Source: Struthio camelus (Eukaryota > Chordata > Aves > Struthioniformes > Struthionidae). From it: a stretch of DNA of 64,000 bases. The stretch lies in the NCBI RefSeq assembly GCF_040807025.1, contig NC_090943.1, forward strand, positions 121,533,900 through 121,597,899, given 5' to 3'. Below, in pieces: positions 61,239-64,000 of the stretch. Under the pieces are notes generated by a model. The model saw only the letters and a program-made list of their open reading frames with translations. It had not been told where the DNA came from and ran no database searches. How positions within the stretch are numbered: position 1 is the stretch's first letter; the number at the start of each line of letters is the position of its first letter. Made by a program: the position numbers and the translations under genes.

Positions 61239-63480
61239 GAGGATAATCATTTTGGCCTTCTTTCCTGCCAGGGCACATTGCTGGCTCATATTCAGCTTGC
61301 TGTTTACCCACACCTACAGGGTCCTTTTCAGCTGAGCTGCTCCCAGCCAGCCATTGCTTCCAGCCAGCTAGTGCTGTCTCATTGGCTGGCTTTTCCTTCC
61401 CACGTGCAGGAGTTTCCATTTGTCCTTGTTCAATTTCATAAGGTTCATAATCTCATAATGGTATCTGCCTGTCCCTCCAGCCTGTGCCCCTCTGAATGGC
61501 AGCTTTGCATTGAGCATGTTAAATGGTCCATCCAGTTTGGTGTTGTCTTCAAATTTGAAAAAGTGTACTTTGTCACCATCCCTAGATCATCAATAAAGAT
61601 CTTACAAAGGGCAGGTCTCAGGGTAGGCACCTGCAGTACTCTAATTGTCGCAGGCCTCCAGGTAGAATAAAAATCCATTAACCGCTGCTCTCTGAGCATG
61701 ACCATTCAGCTATTTTTTAATCCACCTATTTGTGCATCCATCCAGACCCTAACTTCCCAACTTGGATACAAGAATACTGTGTCGAAAGCCTTCCTAAAGT
61801 CAAGGTAGATGTCATCCACTGTTCTCCCCTTGTCCATGAATCTGGTCATTTTATCATAGAAGGCTGTCAAATTGGTCAGGTATGATTACCCCTTGGTAAA
61901 TCGAAAGTGACTGTTCCCAATCACCTTTTTTTCCTCCAAGTGGTCAGAAATGCATTCCAAAAGGACTTGCTCTATAACTTTCCCAGGGACCAAAGTGAGG
62001 CTGACCAACCTGTAGTTCCCTAGATTGTTCTTTTGGCCTCTTTTGAAGATGAGTGCGACATTTGCCTTTCTCCAGCTGTTGTGGACCTCCACTGGTCTCC
62101 ATGACCTTTCAAAGAGCAGCCTTGCAAGAACATTAGCCAGTTCTCTCAGCACCCTTAGGTGCGGGTCCCATGGATTCATATGTGTCAAGTTCTCTCAAGT
62201 AATCCCTGAATGTATTCTCACATGCTCCCTGCCCATCTCTCCTTTGAACTCTTTCACTAAGCACAGAGACCTGTGAGACCCTGACAGTGAAGACTGAGGC
62301 AAAGAAGGCATTGAGTGCTTCAGCCTTATCTGTGTCTGCTGACACTAGATCACCCCCCCCATTCAGCAGTGGAGCCACATTTTCATTGTTCAGCCTTTTA
62401 ATACTAATGTAGTGATAGAAGTCCTCTATATTGGCCTTGACATCCTTTACAAGCTTTCCTAGCACCATGTCTACATGGGTGGACAACATTTCTAAATTCC
62501 TCCTTTGTAGCCTGTTCTTGCTTCCAACTTCTCTATGCTGTCTTTTTGTATTGTTTCTCTGCCATGGGTTCCCTCCTTAGCTAGTCTGCTGATATGTCTG
62601 CTTCTTTTCCTGAGAATTGGGATGGACAATTTTTATGTTTGGAGGATGCTGTCCTTAAAGGTCTGCAGGTTTCCTGAGCTCCTTTGCTCTTTAGAGTTGT
62701 CTCTCATGGGATTCCCCCTACCAGTTTTCTGAGTACACGAAGTCTTCCCACCTGAAGTCCAGGGTCTGTACTCTGCTACTCTCCTTCCTCACCCCTTTAG
62801 GAACTGGAACTCCACTACCTCATGATCCCCACAACCAAAGCCTCCATTGATTACACATCCCCAGCCAGTTCCTCCTTGGTAGTGAATAGCAGATCCAGCT
62901 GTGTGTCATCCTTCAGTGGTCATCCGATTCTTGTATCAAAAAGTTGATTCTGACACCATCCAGCAATCTTTTTGACTGCTTGCACTCTGCTGTGTTGGCC
63001 TTCCAGCAGATGTCATGGAGGTTAAAGTCCTCCACAAGTAACAGGGTCTGTGATCCAGAGGCTTCCTTGACTTGCTTAAAGAAGACTTCATCCTCTTCCT
63101 CACCCTGTTTGGGTGGTCTGTAACACACTCCCATCATGATGTCCCCCATGTCACTGTCCTCTCCTCTGACCCTGACCCACAAAATCGCAACCAAACTGTT
63201 GTCTATCCCATAAAAGAGCTCCATACATTCAACCTGCTCCTGCACATGGAAGGAAACTCCCCCTCCTTGCCCTCTCTGTCTGTCTTTCCTGGCATGCTTC
63301 TATCCGTCCCTTGCAGCATGCAAGTCATGTGAACTGTCTCACCATGTCTGTCATTCCAGCAATGTTGTGGCTTTGTGATGGCACACAGAACTCTAGTTCC
63401 TCCTATTTGTTTCTCCAGCAACCCCCCAAGATGTCACGTTGGTAGAGGGGTGCCCCTATCCCCTGCAGGGATGTCCCTGA
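61239..63480 (-). mobile_element. CR1 LINE ORF2, endonuclease and reverse transcriptase, broken
   Basis: Minus-strand pieces follow CR1 ORF2 order. Endonuclease: 63421-63203 (ITKPQHCWNDRHGET region) and 63245-62913 (LWVRVRGEDSD, GVCYRPPKQGEEED, LLLVEDFNLHDICW). Linker: 62489-62133 (YISIKRLNNENVAPLLN, AEALNAFFASVFT). Reverse transcriptase: 62188-61886 (FERSWRPVEV, NYRLVSLT, PGKVIEQVLLE, HLEEKKVIGNS) and 61705-61445 (PALCKIFIDDL). The catalytic YADD-type box is not recoverable, and stops and shifts separate the pieces, so this copy is dead. Homology may extend a little past 63480. With the 3' part it totals about 2.8 kb of an element usually near 4.5 kb. Confidence 0.88.
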
Positions 63481-64000
63481 TAGCTATTACTTTCCTTTTC
63501 TCCTTGTGTGAGTGCTTGGTTGAGTCTCAGCTGGCTCTGACACCTCCTCCAGCGAGAGGTCATCTTTCTGACCTCTTCCCAGGGCACAATACCTCTCCTC
63601 TTCCTCTTCTAGAGGTCATTCAATGCCATCACTCTTAATTGCTCTTTACAATATATTCCCCTTTGTCCTGCAGCACCGTGCCTCTCCTCCCCCCAGCCCA
63701 TCCACGTACATCTCTCTTTCCTTGTTTCTTGCCCTATGTCTTGTCAAGCACTCAGCATTACAGCCTCAGTCTGAAAAAGCGTCTGTAGCCTGTCCTGTGG
63801 TGCTATGGAACTGGTGAGCCATGGGCATGAGTCACGGCCTGCCAACTTCTGTGTCACTCTTGCCAAAGTAAATGAAATGATGAGGAGGAAGGATGTGCCC
63901 TCTCACAACTGCAAAGGACTAAGAGTTTGACATTTGGTGGTGTGGGGGATTACCTGAAATTACCTGGGAAGCTAAGGATTAAATAGGCCAAGCCTACAGG
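63481..64000. other. Right end of the window, possibly more CR1 5' sequence
   Basis: Pyrimidine-rich DNA to about 63720, then ordinary sequence. It may include the upstream part of the CR1, but I cannot align it with confidence. No gene is seen. Confidence 0.4.

Noticed and set aside
1-64000. Possible tRNA, rRNA, CRISPR or multi-gene defence or biosynthetic system
   Set aside because: No cloverleaf-like gene, ribosomal sequence or regular spaced repeat array was seen; the window is ordinary vertebrate DNA with three conserved genes.

Overview
This window is vertebrate nuclear DNA, most likely from a bird. The evidence is long introns with GT/AG splice sites, CpG-island promoters, CR1 LINEs of avian/archosaur type (one nearly 3 kb, others ancient), an LTR whose first bases read TGTCGTGG as in many avian retroviral LTRs, and the gene order OSBPL1A - IMPACT - HRH4. 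As I recall it, that is the order on human 18q11. The species cannot be fixed from the sequence alone.

Layout. (1) About 1-12,700, minus strand: the 5' part of OSBPL1A (ORP1L). Three coding exons carry the start codon and the first ankyrin repeats, and a CpG island near 12.1-13.1 kb holds the probable promoter. The gene continues off the left edge. (2) About 13,100-19,890: intergenic, with one ancient CR1 relic. (3) 20,673-41,505, plus strand: a complete IMPACT gene. I rebuilt 11 coding exons, all in phase, giving 321 residues against 320 in human. It starts in a CpG island with two perfect NRF-1 palindromes. Intron 7 holds a second ancient CR1 relic. (4) About 41,640-49,800: intergenic, no gene recognised. 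(5) 49,804-56,664, plus strand: a complete three-exon histamine receptor gene (399 residues) at the HRH4 position. Its sequence looks strikingly H3-like. (6) About 59,549-63,480 and perhaps beyond, minus strand: a broken CR1 LINE split by a solo LTR of about 1.15 kb.

The three genes do not form an operon or a known pathway. ORP1L works in late-endosome sterol sensing and transport, IMPACT restrains GCN2 by competing for GCN1, and the receptor is a Gi-type amine GPCR. Their proximity is conserved synteny. I found no CRISPR array, tRNA, rRNA or new multi-gene system. The most notable points are the H3-like character of the receptor, a tandem NAGNAG acceptor in IMPACT, a perfect 14-bp-arm hairpin in IMPACT intron 9, a short tandem duplication in the IMPACT CpG island, and the LTR-in-CR1 nesting.
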